DNA of 59,020 bases from an uncultured Oscillospiraceae bacterium (GCA_900539195.1 UQBC01000014.1:1-59020); one strand, 5' to 3'. Shown: positions 44,682 to 54,606, counted from the stretch's first letter. A program made the numbers and translations. The notes: generated by a model from the letters alone, not told the origin.

Positions 44682-47573
44682 ATGGCTGCAAAGAGAAATA
44701 TAAGTGCAGATACGGCTAAAGATACAACAAAGACGAATACAAGGAAACGCAGTAACGCTTCCGATAAGAATCAGCAGGAGTATCTCGAACGTCGCAGAGA
44801 AGAGCTTGAAAAGCAGCAGCGCTCAAAAAGGCGCAGAAGTTCAATAATCCTTTTTGCCATAGGCGTTTTACTTGTGTTGTTTACGATAATCGGACTTATC
44901 AGCGGTATGGGCAGAAGCGAGGGCGACAGCCTTAATATGCTGGATATGATCTATTCGTTCCTGTGCGGTGTGTTCGGCTTTACGGTATTTTTTACCGGAC
45001 CTGTTATTATATATGTAGCCGTACTTATTGCAACGGATAAAAGCAGGACAAGCATCCTCACTAAGATATTACAGCTGTCGGGCGGAATAGTGATATTAAG
45101 CACAGCTATACAGATATTCTTTGTAGGCAGTGTCGGAGAAGGCACGACCGACTTTATCGGAGCGGTGGCAAGTCTTTATTCGGACGGAACACGGCTGACG
45201 GGGGGCGGTATTATAGGCGGTCTGCCTGCATGGATATTGCTGATGTTCGGCAATGTGGGCGCTATAGTGATAATAATACTTATAGCCTTTGTATTCGTTA
45301 TGCTGATAAGCAGAAAATCCCTTATGGATTTTCTCGGCGCAGTCGGAAAGCCGGTAAAAAAAGCGGCAGTAACAGCTAAGGAAAAACACGCACAGCATAA
45401 AGAAGAGATGGAAGCGCTCAGACGTGAACAGGAACAGCTAAGGCTTCAGGCTGAAAGCGAGAACAAGGAACGCCTTGCACAGCTTGAGATGAATACAGTC
45501 GGAAGCGAAAAAACAACGCTTAAGGACAGACAGAAAGAAAATATCGAAGAGCAGAAAAAAGACAGTGATAATTTTATAAACGAACTTAAAAATTACAACG
45601 GTATTGTTTCGCCAAAGCCTGATGAAGCTGTACAGCAGAGCAGCGAAAAATTGCCCGATATAGCGCCGGAGAGCGATATACATACTTCATGTGAGAAACT
45701 GCCGGACCTGCCTGCTATGACTGATAAAAGCGCAGATAGCACTGTTGAAAATGCGGATTACGAAAAGCAGATAAGCAATGTTAACGCAGAAAGTAAAGAT
45801 ATTGTTTGCGATACTGCCGGTACGGTTGATGAATACCCACCGTTACCGGATTATCCGCCTGAGGAAGTCAATCCTGTAGAAGCGGCACTAAATTCGTTCA
45901 TAGAGGAAGCAAACGGTGAACAGGAAACGATCAGACAGCGTGAAGAACAGTTTGTAAATGATGTAAGCACACCTGTTTCTGAGCCTGTTGATACAGTTGT
46001 CGGGAAAACAATAGGTGATAATGCAGCCGATGAGCATTCTGACGAAGATGAAATCAGTGAAAAGCTGTATACTGTCACGATTGACCCTGACAATCATCCG
46101 CTTCCGCCTACGGCACTGCTCGACGAGATAATGCCGGGCAAGGCGCAGGAGGATATAGACAGAGAGCTTGAAACCAATGCGAACACTATAGTTGAAGCAT
46201 TGCGCAGTTTCGGCGTACAGACAAAATGTATCGGCACTTGCAGAGGACCCTCTGTAACACGGTATGAATTACAGCCGGCGGCAGGTGTCAAGATATCCAA
46301 GATAACCGGACTTGCCGATGACATTGCGCTGAACCTTGCGTCATCAGGTATTCGTATTGAAGCTCCGATACCGAACAAGCCCGCTGTAGGCATTGAAGTG
46401 CCGAACAAGATAAGAGATACTGTACCATTCAGACAGCTTATTGAGAGCAATGAAATTGCGGAGAAGAAGAGCAAGCTTGCGGCAGTACTCGGTAAGGATA
46501 TTTCGGGTGAGATAGTAATTGCCGATATTGCGGAGATGCCTCACCTGCTTATTGCGGGTACTACAGGCTCCGGTAAATCTGTGTGTGTGAATTCTATCAT
46601 TATGTCCATACTTTTCAGAAGCAAGCCCGAGGAAGTGCGTTTTATAATGATTGATCCGAAAGCGGTTGAATTTATGGCGTATAACGGAATACCACATCTG
46701 CTTATTCCTGTTGTGACCGATCCGAAAAAAGCGGCAGGTGCTCTTAACTGGGCAGTAGGTGAAATGCTTAAACGATACAGTATGTTCTCCGAGTACAATG
46801 TGCGTAATATCCACGGATATAATTCTCTTGCGGATAAAGATCCGGATATGAAGAAGATGGAGCAGATTGTGATCTTCATAGACGAGCTTGCAGATCTTAT
46901 TATGGCATCAAAGAACGAGGTCGAGGACAGTATATGCCGTCTTGCGCAGATGGCGAGAGCCGCAGGTATGCACCTGGTTATTGCTACTCAGCGTCCGACC
47001 GTTGATGTCGTTACAGGTCTTATCAAGGCTAATATCCCAAGCCGTATCGCACTTAAGGTAAGCTCAGGTACGGACAGCCGTGTAATAATGGATGAACAGG
47101 GCGCAGAAAAACTTCTCGGTAAGGGTGATATGCTGTTCAAGTCGGTTTCAATGCCGAAGCCTACCCGTGTACAAGGTTGCTGGATCTCTGACAAGGAGGT
47201 TGAACGTGTCGTTGACTTCCTGAAGAATAAATTCGAGCTTGATTATGACGATGATGTTATGAAAGAAGTTGAGCGTCAGGCAGAGCTTGTCAAGGGCAAC
47301 GATAAATCATCAGACAGCGTCGGCTTTGAAAGCGGAGATATTGATGTCAGTGATGATAAGCTTGAGGACGCTATCCGTATCGTAGTTGAAAACGGACAGG
47401 CAAGCGTAAGTACGCTTCAGCGAAAGCTCAAGCTCGGTTTCGGCAGAGCCGCACGACTTGTCGATGTAATGGAAGAAATGGGCATCGTAGGACCGTCGCA
47501 GGGAAGTAAGCCAAGAGAAGTGCTTATGACCAAGGAGCAGTACTATGAGCGCCAGATGAATAAACAACAATAA
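44682..47573 (+). CDS. spoIIIE: DNA translocase FtsK/SpoIIIE
   Basis: 963 residues. The N-terminus has a basic segment and four membrane helices (about 55-215). A long acidic, low-complexity linker runs from about 240 to 460. The motor domain has Walker A GTTGSGKSV near 625 and Walker B IVIFIDELADL. The gamma winged-helix domain (about 890-955; LQRKLKLGFGRAARLVD) reads the polar KOPS/SRS-type sequences. Moves chromosome DNA through septa in division or sporulation. A spore role is suggested by the spoVM gene elsewhere in the window. Confidence 0.95.
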   Translation: MAAKRNISADTAKDTTKTNTRKRSNASDKNQQEYLERRREELEKQQRSKRRRSSIILFAIGVLLVLFTIIGLISGMGRSEGDSLNMLDMIYSFLCGVFGFTVFFTGPVIIYVAVLIATDKSRTSILTKILQLSGGIVILSTAIQIFFVGSVGEGTTDFIGAVASLYSDGTRLTGGGIIGGLPAWILLMFGNVGAIVIIILIAFVFVMLISRKSLMDFLGAVGKPVKKAAVTAKEKHAQHKEEMEALRREQEQLRLQAESENKERLAQLEMNTVGSEKTTLKDRQKENIEEQKKDSDNFINELKNYNGIVSPKPDEAVQQSSEKLPDIAPESDIHTSCEKLPDLPAMTDKSADSTVENADYEKQISNVNAESKDIVCDTAGTVDEYPPLPDYPPEEVNPVEAALNSFIEEANGEQETIRQREEQFVNDVSTPVSEPVDTVVGKTIGDNAADEHSDEDEISEKLYTVTIDPDNHPLPPTALLDEIMPGKAQEDIDRELETNANTIVEALRSFGVQTKCIGTCRGPSVTRYELQPAAGVKISKITGLADDIALNLASSGIRIEAPIPNKPAVGIEVPNKIRDTVPFRQLIESNEIAEKKSKLAAVLGKDISGEIVIADIAEMPHLLIAGTTGSGKSVCVNSIIMSILFRSKPEEVRFIMIDPKAVEFMAYNGIPHLLIPVVTDPKKAAGALNWAVGEMLKRYSMFSEYNVRNIHGYNSLADKDPDMKKMEQIVIFIDELADLIMASKNEVEDSICRLAQMARAAGMHLVIATQRPTVDVVTGLIKANIPSRIALKVSSGTDSRVIMDEQGAEKLLGKGDMLFKSVSMPKPTRVQGCWISDKEVERVVDFLKNKFELDYDDDVMKEVERQAELVKGNDKSSDSVGFESGDIDVSDDKLEDAIRIVVENGQASVSTLQRKLKLGFGRAARLVDVMEEMGIVGPSQGSKPREVLMTKEQYYERQMNKQQ

Positions 47574-47588
47574 AGGAAAGTGAAATAA

Positions 47589-49499
47589 ATGCCTTTTTTA
47601 CCTATATCAAAACAGGATATGAAGGACAGGGGAATAGAACAGCTTGACTTCATTTGCATTACGGGTGATGCATACGTTGATCATCCCTCATTTGGTATAG
47701 CTATTATATCCCGTATGCTTGAAAGCTGCGGCTGTAATGTCGGAATAATCGCTCAGCCCGTAACCGATGAGGATTTCAAAAAGCTCGGTGAGCCGAAATA
47801 CTGTTTTCTTGTAACGGGCGGAAATATAGACAGTATGGTGTCGAATTACACCGTATTCAAGAAAAAACGTTGGGACGATGCCTATTCCGAGGGCGGAAAG
47901 GGCGGGAAACGTCCCGACAGAGCGGTAACGGTATATTGTAAAACGCTTACAAGATTGTTCCCCGATAAAGAAATAGCGATAGGCGGACTTGAGGCAAGCC
48001 TGCGCAGATTTGCCCATTACGATTACTGGGCAGATAAGGTAATGCCGTCAATACTGGTTGACAGCGGAGCTAAGCTTCTGATGTACGGAATGGGCGAGCT
48101 TACGATAGTACAGCTTTACAGAGAGCTTGCCGAGGGTAAAAAGCTGTCGGAGATACACGACATAAGAGGCACCTGTTATCTTACCGAGCCTAAGAATACT
48201 CCTCTCGGTGCGGTGCAGTGCGACAGCTTCGAGATAGTCAGCGAGAATAAGAAAGCATACGCAAAATCCTGTCGTCAGCAGTATGACGAGCAGGATGAGG
48301 TTTACGGAAAAACTATGGTACAGCGTCACGGAAATATGATGCTTGTACAGAATCCTCCTCAGAGAAGCCTTACCCAGAGCGAATTTGACAAGGCATATGA
48401 GCTGCCTTATATGAAAGCATATCACCCTTGCTATGAAAAAGGCGGCGGAGTTCCGGGAATAAAGGAAGTTGAGTTTTCCATAACTCATAACAGAGGTTGC
48501 TTCGGTTATTGTAATTTCTGTTCGATAGCCTTGCATCAGGGCAGAAGGATACAGACAAGAAGCGAGGAATCGGTTATAAACGAGGCGATAGACCTTACGA
48601 AGAAACCGGGCTTCAAGGGATATATCCACGATGTCGGCGGTCCTACCGCAAACTTCCGCAGGACCTCCTGCGACAAGCAGGAAAAGGCGGGACTTTGCAA
48701 GGGCAAAAAGTGCCTTGCTCCCGAGCCTTGCCCTGCGCTGAAGGTAGATCACAGCGAGTATCTTGAGATGCTCAGAAAGATACGTTCCATAAAAAATGTC
48801 AAGCGTGTATTTATCCGTTCGGGTATAAGATACGACTATATGATGAAGGATAAGAACGATGAGTTTTTCAAGGAACTTGTAGAGCATCACGTCAGCGGAC
48901 AGCTTAAGGTTGCCCCCGAACACGCAAGCAACAAGGTGCTTGATCTTATGGGCAAGCCTCACATCGAGGTATACGAAGACTTTGAAAAGAAGTTCTACAA
49001 GTATACTAAGGAGTGCGGTAAGGAACAGTATTTAGTGCCGTATCTTATGTCATCCCATCCCGGCTGTACCATAAAAGAAGCGGTCGAGCTTGCGGTGTTC
49101 CTCAAAAAGCACAATATAAGACCTGAGCAGGTGCAGGACTTCTATCCCACACCCGGAACAATATCAACAGCTATGTATTATACAGGGCTTGACCCATATA
49201 CTATGCAGGAGGTCTATATCCCACGTGACCCGAAGGAAAAGGAGATGCAAAGAGCGCTCCTGCAGTATTACAAAAAAGAGAATAAGCAGATAGTTGCAAA
49301 GGCTCTCATAAGGGCAGGCAGGCGTGACCTTATAGGTTACGGTAAGGAATGCCTTATTACCCCCGACGGATTAGCCTTGCAGCAGGACAGAAAAGGAGCA
49401 GTGAAAAATGGCAAGAACTCCTCTTCAAAAGCAAAGACGTATCAACGACAGGGCAATAAGAGCGGCGGCAGGAGTAAAATGCAGAAGAAAAAGCACTAA
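47589..49499 (+). CDS. YgiQ family radical SAM protein
   Basis: 636 residues. An N-terminal YgiQ domain (FLPISKQDMKDRGIEQLDF) is followed by the radical SAM motif CFGYCNFC near residue 304, and a C-terminal region that ends in a Lys/Gln/Ser-rich basic tail. The last 31 codons overlap the next gene in another frame. The reaction is not established. Confidence 0.88.
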   Translation: MPFLPISKQDMKDRGIEQLDFICITGDAYVDHPSFGIAIISRMLESCGCNVGIIAQPVTDEDFKKLGEPKYCFLVTGGNIDSMVSNYTVFKKKRWDDAYSEGGKGGKRPDRAVTVYCKTLTRLFPDKEIAIGGLEASLRRFAHYDYWADKVMPSILVDSGAKLLMYGMGELTIVQLYRELAEGKKLSEIHDIRGTCYLTEPKNTPLGAVQCDSFEIVSENKKAYAKSCRQQYDEQDEVYGKTMVQRHGNMMLVQNPPQRSLTQSEFDKAYELPYMKAYHPCYEKGGGVPGIKEVEFSITHNRGCFGYCNFCSIALHQGRRIQTRSEESVINEAIDLTKKPGFKGYIHDVGGPTANFRRTSCDKQEKAGLCKGKKCLAPEPCPALKVDHSEYLEMLRKIRSIKNVKRVFIRSGIRYDYMMKDKNDEFFKELVEHHVSGQLKVAPEHASNKVLDLMGKPHIEVYEDFEKKFYKYTKECGKEQYLVPYLMSSHPGCTIKEAVELAVFLKKHNIRPEQVQDFYPTPGTISTAMYYTGLDPYTMQEVYIPRDPKEKEMQRALLQYYKKENKQIVAKALIRAGRRDLIGYGKECLITPDGLALQQDRKGAVKNGKNSSSKAKTYQRQGNKSGGRSKMQKKKH

Positions 49500-49665
49500 C
49501 GTGCTGATTACTTTAGCTGTGATAATCGCTTGTGTTTGTGTTTTTATGACCCTGAACGAATATGTGTTCAATATCGAACATCTACCGTGCTGGAGCAGTA
49601 TATTCGGCGGCAAAAACAGCGTAAGCGCCGAAATCTTTCATCATCACAGCCTGTACTTGAAATAG
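49408..49665 (+). CDS. Small membrane protein, 85 aa, overlapping the YgiQ gene
   Basis: 85 residues. AAAGGAG lies 9 bases before the ATG, inside the YgiQ coding frame, with a 92-base overlap. A basic N-terminus, one membrane helix (about 30-48), then NEYVFNIEHLPCWSSIFGG and a His-rich end. This resembles the N-terminal anchor of ComEC-like metallo-beta-lactamase-fold proteins that are often followed by DUF3006 genes, but here the catalytic domain is missing. It may be a remnant or an independent small protein. Confidence 0.55.
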   Translation: MARTPLQKQRRINDRAIRAAAGVKCRRKSTNVLITLAVIIACVCVFMTLNEYVFNIEHLPCWSSIFGGKNSVSAEIFHHHSLYLK

Positions 49666-49674
49666 GAGAACACT

Positions 49675-49887
49675 ATGCTTATTGTTGACAGATTTGAAGA
49701 AGATAAAGCGGTAGTTTTTGATGACGAAAAGCAGATTATATTAGACAGAGATAAGCTATCTCCCTTTGTCAGAGAGGGCGATGCGGTCATCCTTTCGGAT
49801 AGCGGTATATATATTCCCGATAAAGCGAAAACGGAGCAGATGAGAAACGATAATCTCAGCCTTCTGCAAAAATTACTGAATAAATGA
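49675..49887 (+). CDS. DUF3006 family protein
   Basis: 70 residues: LIVDRFEEDKAVVFDDEKQ, then DRDKLSPFVREGDAVILSD, matching DUF3006. Small, soluble, probably a beta-barrel. GGAGAAC lies before the ATG, 9 bases after the preceding gene. In other Firmicutes such genes often follow a ComEC-like hydrolase gene. Function unknown. Confidence 0.75.
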   Translation: MLIVDRFEEDKAVVFDDEKQIILDRDKLSPFVREGDAVILSDSGIYIPDKAKTEQMRNDNLSLLQKLLNK

Positions 49888-49891
49888 CTAA

Positions 49892-49927
49892 GACCCTGCG
49901 GCATATTTACCGCAGGGTCGTTTTCGT
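49892..49927 (+). terminator. Terminator after the DUF3006 gene
   Basis: GACCCTGCGG pairs perfectly with CCGCAGGGTC, followed by GTTTTCGTT. It also stands at the end of the convergent minus-strand gene. Confidence 0.8.
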
Positions 49928-50952
49928 TAACGGCTTGTATGGACTTCCGTATAACCGCCGCTTGTACCGAGCCTTAACAACTGCCCGTTATCAAGCGTCA
50001 GCTTGGCGTTTGCGCTTTTGCCGTCAAGCTGTTTTCGCACAGCCGAAATAAATTCATCGGTGCTTTGCGACTTGCAGAAAACTTTCAGAAGGTTTTCAAG
50101 CGCAAGGATGTCGTTTTCGCTTTCTATAAACATTTCTGTTTCGGATTTATCGATATTTCCGCTTTTGTCATATACGATTTGAAGCTTTGATGTACGGCTG
50201 TTGTCGGCTGTGGATTTAGTGTAAAGATATACGATGTTGCTGATTTTCTGCATTGTAAAGCCGTTTTCGGTGAGTATCTTTTCAACTGTAGCGTTGCTTT
50301 GGGAGATATTGCCGTTTACCTCGTTATTTTTGCCGTAGCCTATACACAAATCGGTTATCTCGAGTGCCAGAAAGATTGCGAATACTAAAACCGCTCTTTT
50401 GATAACCCTGCTTGCAACGGATTTCTTTACCGTATTTTCTGCAATGCGTAAATCAGGCATACTGTCGTAGATTTTCAGTATTTTTATTGTTCTGCCGTTA
50501 CTGCTGTATTTGAGATAACGCTTTGTTTCGCCTGTCAGAACAGCGTTTTCGTAAATCGTCTTTTTATATCTGTCGGTATCAAAATTCGCTCTCACAAATT
50601 CAAAATCCGTATTTGCGGTGATTTTCGAGATAAGACCGCCTCTTGCGGCGAGAGTGCCTTTGATTATTGTGTTGCCGTCAAACTTATATGACGTTGTAAG
50701 AACTGAGGCAAATCTCAGCAGACCGATAAAGAATATGACGATTGCCGCCGCAAAGAACAGCATAAGAACGATTACCGTATTATCCTGCAAAAATGTGCTT
50801 GTTATTTTAAGCACCGAAGCACCGCACAGACCGATAGCGGTAATGCCTGTGCCGACAGTGAACATAGAAATAAGGCTGACTATCCACCAAAGCATCGCAC
50901 CGAATGCGTGAGTGTGCTTCTCTGTTTCAAAAGACGGGTTTGAGTATATCAT
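49927..50952 (-). CDS. Membrane protein of unknown function
   Basis: 341 residues from ATG 50952, behind GGAGAGG; frames extending to 51117 run back through the promoter and are rejected. Two membrane helices lie near 20-45 and 55-85, with a third near 205-225. Between them is a globular stretch (about 90-200) resembling bacterial PH-like domains, and the C-terminal half is soluble. No family assigned. Confidence 0.7.
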   Translation of the reverse strand: MIYSNPSFETEKHTHAFGAMLWWIVSLISMFTVGTGITAIGLCGASVLKITSTFLQDNTVIVLMLFFAAAIVIFFIGLLRFASVLTTSYKFDGNTIIKGTLAARGGLISKITANTDFEFVRANFDTDRYKKTIYENAVLTGETKRYLKYSSNGRTIKILKIYDSMPDLRIAENTVKKSVASRVIKRAVLVFAIFLALEITDLCIGYGKNNEVNGNISQSNATVEKILTENGFTMQKISNIVYLYTKSTADNSRTSKLQIVYDKSGNIDKSETEMFIESENDILALENLLKVFCKSQSTDEFISAVRKQLDGKSANAKLTLDNGQLLRLGTSGGYTEVHTSR

Positions 50953-50985
50953 AAGCCTCTCCGTTTCATATTTATTTCTTATTTT

Positions 50986-51014
50986 AGTATAACAGCTATT
51001 TCCGATGCTGTCAA
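50986..51014 (-). promoter_or_regulatory. Promoter of the membrane protein gene
   Basis: TTGACA, 17-bp spacer, TATACT on the minus strand, 34 bases before the ATG at 50952. Confidence 0.8.
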
Positions 51015-51061
51015 TCGGAACAATTGCCATGTTCAAAATTTTCCGATGCCGTTCAAAACTC

Positions 51062-51090
51062 TTTACAAGTGCTTGAAATAGGTGTAAAAT
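51062..51090 (+). promoter_or_regulatory. Promoter of the NAD salvage operon
   Basis: TTTACA, 17-bp spacer, TAAAAT, 28 bases upstream of the first gene. Confidence 0.7.
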
Positions 51091-51118
51091 AGTATCATGA
51101 TATGAAAGGAGCTGCATT

Positions 51119-51640
51119 ATGAAAAAGTGCTTAATTGTAGTGGACTATCAGAATGATTTTGTAAGTGGTTCGCTCGGCTTTGAAAAGGCAAAGACGCTTG
51201 AACTCGGAATCGCCAACAAAATAAATTCCTATCATGTAAACGGCGATGATGTCATATTTACTCTTGACACTCATTATGACGATTATATGGATAGCTATGA
51301 GGGAAAGCATCTGCCCGTACCTCACTGTATAGAGAATACGGATGGATATAAGCTGTACGGCAGTGTTGCCGATTGTGTTTCAGATGAGGATATTGTATTC
51401 AGAAAAAGCACATTCGGTTCGGACGCACTCTATGAGTACTTGAAAACAGCCTGTTACGGCTCAGTTGAGCTTGTAGGTGTTGTAACGAATATCTGCGTTG
51501 TTGCCAATGCCGTACTCGCAAAGACAGCTTTGCCCGATGCGGATATAATAGTAGACAGCACGCTCACAGCATCAAATGACGAGCGGCTTTACAATGCCGC
51601 CCTTGATACAATGGAAAGTATGCAGATAATAATAAAATAA
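51119..51640 (+). CDS. pncA: Isochorismatase-fold cysteine hydrolase, probable nicotinamidase
   Basis: 173 residues. The catalytic triad of this family is visible: Asp9 in IVVDYQNDF, Lys in FRKSTF, and Cys in GVVTNICVVANA; LDTHYDDY holds likely metal ligands. Isochorismatase-like folds include several amidases, but pncB lies 12 bases downstream, so deamidation of nicotinamide to nicotinate is the best reading. GAAAGGAGC precedes the ATG. Confidence 0.82.
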   Translation: MKKCLIVVDYQNDFVSGSLGFEKAKTLELGIANKINSYHVNGDDVIFTLDTHYDDYMDSYEGKHLPVPHCIENTDGYKLYGSVADCVSDEDIVFRKSTFGSDALYEYLKTACYGSVELVGVVTNICVVANAVLAKTALPDADIIVDSTLTASNDERLYNAALDTMESMQIIIK

Positions 51641-51652
51641 AGGAGCAAACGA

Positions 51653-53110
51653 ATGAACAAGGATAATTTCACAATGCTGTGCGATTTCTATGAGCTTACT
51701 ATGGCGAACGGATATTTTAAGAACGGCTTCTATAAGCGTACAACATATTTTGACGTATTTTTCAGAAACGTTCCCGACAATGGCGGCTTTGCTATTGCGG
51801 CAGGACTTGACCAGATAATCGAATATGTAAAAGAGCTTCATTTTTCTGCCGAAGATATAGAATTTTTGCGTAGTAAGAAGATTTTCGATGAAGAATTTCT
51901 CGAATATCTCAAAGACTTCAGATTTACCGGCGATATTTACGCCGTACCTGAGGGTACGCCTGTTTTCCCGCACGAGCCTGTCCTTACCGTAAAAGCACCG
52001 GCTATCGAGGCACAGCTTATAGAAACCTATATCCTGCTTGCCATCAATCATCAGTCGCTCATAGCAACAAAAGCGAACAGAATAGTCAGAGCGGCAAACG
52101 GCAGAACAGTGCTTGAATTCGGCTCAAGAAGGGCGCAGGGTGCAGACGGTGCCGTGATAGGCGCAAGAGCGGCTTATATAGGCGGTTGTGCGGGCACTGC
52201 GTGTACGCTGACCGATTTCAAGTACGGTGTTCCCGCAGGCGGTACTATGGCGCATTCGTGGGTACAGATGTTCGATACCGAGTATGACGCATTCAGGACT
52301 TATTGCGAAATATATCCCGATAATGCCGTACTGCTCGTTGATACTTACAACACACTGAAAAGCGGCGTTCCGAACGCTATAAAGGCATTTAAAGAGGTGC
52401 TTGTGCCTAAGGGTATCACAAATTTCGGCATAAGGCTTGATTCGGGCGATATATCCTATCTGTCCAAGAAAGCAAGAAAGATGCTTGATGAGGCAGGACT
52501 TCAGTGCTGTAAGATAGTTGCGTCAAATTCGCTCGACGAATATCTTATCCGTGATCTTATGATGCAGGAGGCTAAGATAGATACATTCGGAGTAGGAGAA
52601 AGGCTCATCACCGCAAAGAGCGCACCCGTGTTCGGCGGTGTGTACAAGCTGGCGGCTGTGGAGGATGAACAGGGAAACATCATTCCCAAGATAAAAGTAA
52701 GCGAAAACACCGCAAAGATAACCAATCCCCATTACAAGAAGCTGTACCGTTTCTATGACAATGAAAGCGGCAAGGCACTTGCGGACGAGCTTTGTGTATA
52801 CGATGAAACAATTGACAGCACAAAGCCTAATACTATTTTCGATCCCGATGCAATCTGGAAAACAAAGACGCTTACAGACTACACGGCAAGAGAACTTCAT
52901 GTAACGGTATTCAAAAACGGCGAGCTTGTTTATAAACAGCCGTCGCTGTATGAAATCAGGATTTACTGTGCCGAACAGTTGGAAACACTCTGGGACGAGG
53001 TAAAACGTTTTGAAAATCCGCATACTTACTATGTGGATCTGTCAAAGAAGCTGTGGGAAATAAAAAACACATTACTTGAAAAGTCAAAGGACGGAAAGAA
53101 TTTAAAATGA
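51653..53110 (+). CDS. pncB: Nicotinate phosphoribosyltransferase
   Basis: 485 residues. Makes nicotinate mononucleotide from nicotinate and PRPP. Visible motifs are the N-terminal LCDFYELTMANGYF, the EFGSRRAQGADGA block with the active-site residues, AHSWVQMF with the phosphorylatable His region, and IRLDSGDISYLS. AAAGGAGC precedes the ATG. The end overlaps the next gene by four bases (ATGA). Confidence 0.95.
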   Translation: MNKDNFTMLCDFYELTMANGYFKNGFYKRTTYFDVFFRNVPDNGGFAIAAGLDQIIEYVKELHFSAEDIEFLRSKKIFDEEFLEYLKDFRFTGDIYAVPEGTPVFPHEPVLTVKAPAIEAQLIETYILLAINHQSLIATKANRIVRAANGRTVLEFGSRRAQGADGAVIGARAAYIGGCAGTACTLTDFKYGVPAGGTMAHSWVQMFDTEYDAFRTYCEIYPDNAVLLVDTYNTLKSGVPNAIKAFKEVLVPKGITNFGIRLDSGDISYLSKKARKMLDEAGLQCCKIVASNSLDEYLIRDLMMQEAKIDTFGVGERLITAKSAPVFGGVYKLAAVEDEQGNIIPKIKVSENTAKITNPHYKKLYRFYDNESGKALADELCVYDETIDSTKPNTIFDPDAIWKTKTLTDYTARELHVTVFKNGELVYKQPSLYEIRIYCAEQLETLWDEVKRFENPHTYYVDLSKKLWEIKNTLLEKSKDGKNLK

Positions 53111-54177
53111 AAAAAATAGTATCAATAACTCTTTGTGCGGCATTACTAGCTTTTTCGGGCTGCTCGCAAAGCACAAGCTCAGACGCTTTATCCTCTGATA
53201 TTTCTTCTGCCGTATCGGAATCGCAAAGCACAGCATCGCAGGAAGAAAGCAGCGGATTGTCGCAGAGCGGTAACGGCGGATTCAAAGTAGAAGGTACAAA
53301 GCTGCTTGACGCAAACGGCGAAGAATTTATAATGCGTGGTATAAATCACGCACACACATGGTATCTTGATGAAGATACAACGGCTATCAAGGCGATTGCC
53401 GAAACCAGATCAAACACAGTGAGAATCGTATGCTCTGACGGTGAGCAGTGGACAAAAGACACCGAAGATATGCTTGAAACGGTTATCGATCTTTGTATTG
53501 ACAACGAGATGATTGCAGTAGTTGAAGTGCACGATGCAACCGGCAAGGACGATAAATCGGCACTTGATAAAGCTACTGATTACTGGATAGAGATGAAGAA
53601 TGCTCTTATCGGCAAGGAGCAGTATGTTATACTCAATATTGCAAACGAGTGGACAGGCGACTGGAACGGTGAGTTATGGCGTGACGGTTATGTTGATGCT
53701 ATTCCGAAGCTCAGAGAAGCAGGTATAAAGAATACGATTCTTGTTGATGCGGCAGGCTGGGCGCAATATGCCAAGAGTATAGGCGACTACGGCAAGGAAG
53801 TGTTTGAATCCGATCCCGACAGGAATACTATGTTTGCGGTTCATATGTACGGCACGGCGGGAAAGAACAGCTCGGTTATCGAGAAAAATCTGAAATATGC
53901 TACAGATAACGGGCTGTGTGTAATTGTCGGCGAATTTGGTTATACGCACACAGACGGCGATGTTGACGAAGCTTATATAATGAAGTATTGTCAGGATAAC
54001 GGCATAGGATATCTCGGCTGGAGCTGGAAAGGCAACAGCGGCGGTGTGGAATATCTTGATATAGCAAACAGCTGGGACGGTTCTGTTTTATCTGCCGATT
54101 GGGGCGAGAATCTGGTCAACGGCGAAAACGGCATAAAACAGACTTCTGTAAAATGCAGTGTGTTTACAAAGGAATAA
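53107..54177 (+). CDS. GH5 family endo-beta-mannanase lipoprotein
   Basis: 356 residues. A lipoprotein signal peptide ends in LAFSGC (lipidated Cys19). A Ser/Gln-rich spacer (about 20-55) leads to a GH5 catalytic domain that opens MRGINHAHTWY, wording typical of bacterial beta-mannanases of subfamily GH5_8. The acid/base Glu is in NIANEW and the nucleophile Glu in VGEFGYTH. Expected to cut mannan at the cell surface. Unusually, its ATG lies inside the pncB stop (ATGA), implying translational coupling to NAD salvage. Confidence 0.9.
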   Translation: MKKIVSITLCAALLAFSGCSQSTSSDALSSDISSAVSESQSTASQEESSGLSQSGNGGFKVEGTKLLDANGEEFIMRGINHAHTWYLDEDTTAIKAIAETRSNTVRIVCSDGEQWTKDTEDMLETVIDLCIDNEMIAVVEVHDATGKDDKSALDKATDYWIEMKNALIGKEQYVILNIANEWTGDWNGELWRDGYVDAIPKLREAGIKNTILVDAAGWAQYAKSIGDYGKEVFESDPDRNTMFAVHMYGTAGKNSSVIEKNLKYATDNGLCVIVGEFGYTHTDGDVDEAYIMKYCQDNGIGYLGWSWKGNSGGVEYLDIANSWDGSVLSADWGENLVNGENGIKQTSVKCSVFTKE

Positions 54178-54180
54178 TGA

Positions 54181-54597
54181 ATGACATTCAGAATTTATGA
54201 CAAGCTTTGTGAGGATGCAAAGCAGATACGAACAGAAGTATTTGTAGCAGAGCAGGGCTTTGAAACGGAATTTGACGATACGGACAGTAAGGCAAGGCAC
54301 ATAGTAGGTTATGACGGAGAAAAGCCTGTCGCCGTTTGCAGATATTTTTACGATGAAGAGCATAAGTCGTATATGATAGGCAGGATAGCTGTCATTAAAG
54401 AATGCAGAGGCTTGCATTACGGCGATAAGATATTATCCTTTGCGGAGCAGAAGATAAAGCAGGACGGCGGAAAGTCTGTCGCTCTGTCCGCTCAGCTTCG
54501 TGCGTCGGGATTTTACGAGAAACAGGGCTATAAGAAGCATGGCAAAGAGTATTATGATGAATACTGTCCTCATGTGCTTATGACAAAAGCCCTGTAA
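54181..54597 (+). CDS. GNAT family N-acetyltransferase
   Basis: 138 residues. Acetyl-CoA-binding core IGRIAVIKECRGLHYGDKIL near 75-95, preceded by RTEVFVAEQGF and followed by the ASGFYEKQGYKKHG segment: an ElaA-like GNAT enzyme. AAAGGA lies before the ATG, four bases after the mannanase stop. Substrate unknown. Confidence 0.85.
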   Translation: MTFRIYDKLCEDAKQIRTEVFVAEQGFETEFDDTDSKARHIVGYDGEKPVAVCRYFYDEEHKSYMIGRIAVIKECRGLHYGDKILSFAEQKIKQDGGKSVALSAQLRASGFYEKQGYKKHGKEYYDEYCPHVLMTKAL

Positions 54598-54606
54598 GGA
54601 GGATTT

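Noticed and set aside
48048..48962. 304-codon minus-strand frame opposite the YgiQ gene
   Set aside because: Long by chance opposite a radical SAM gene; no ribosome binding site or motif.
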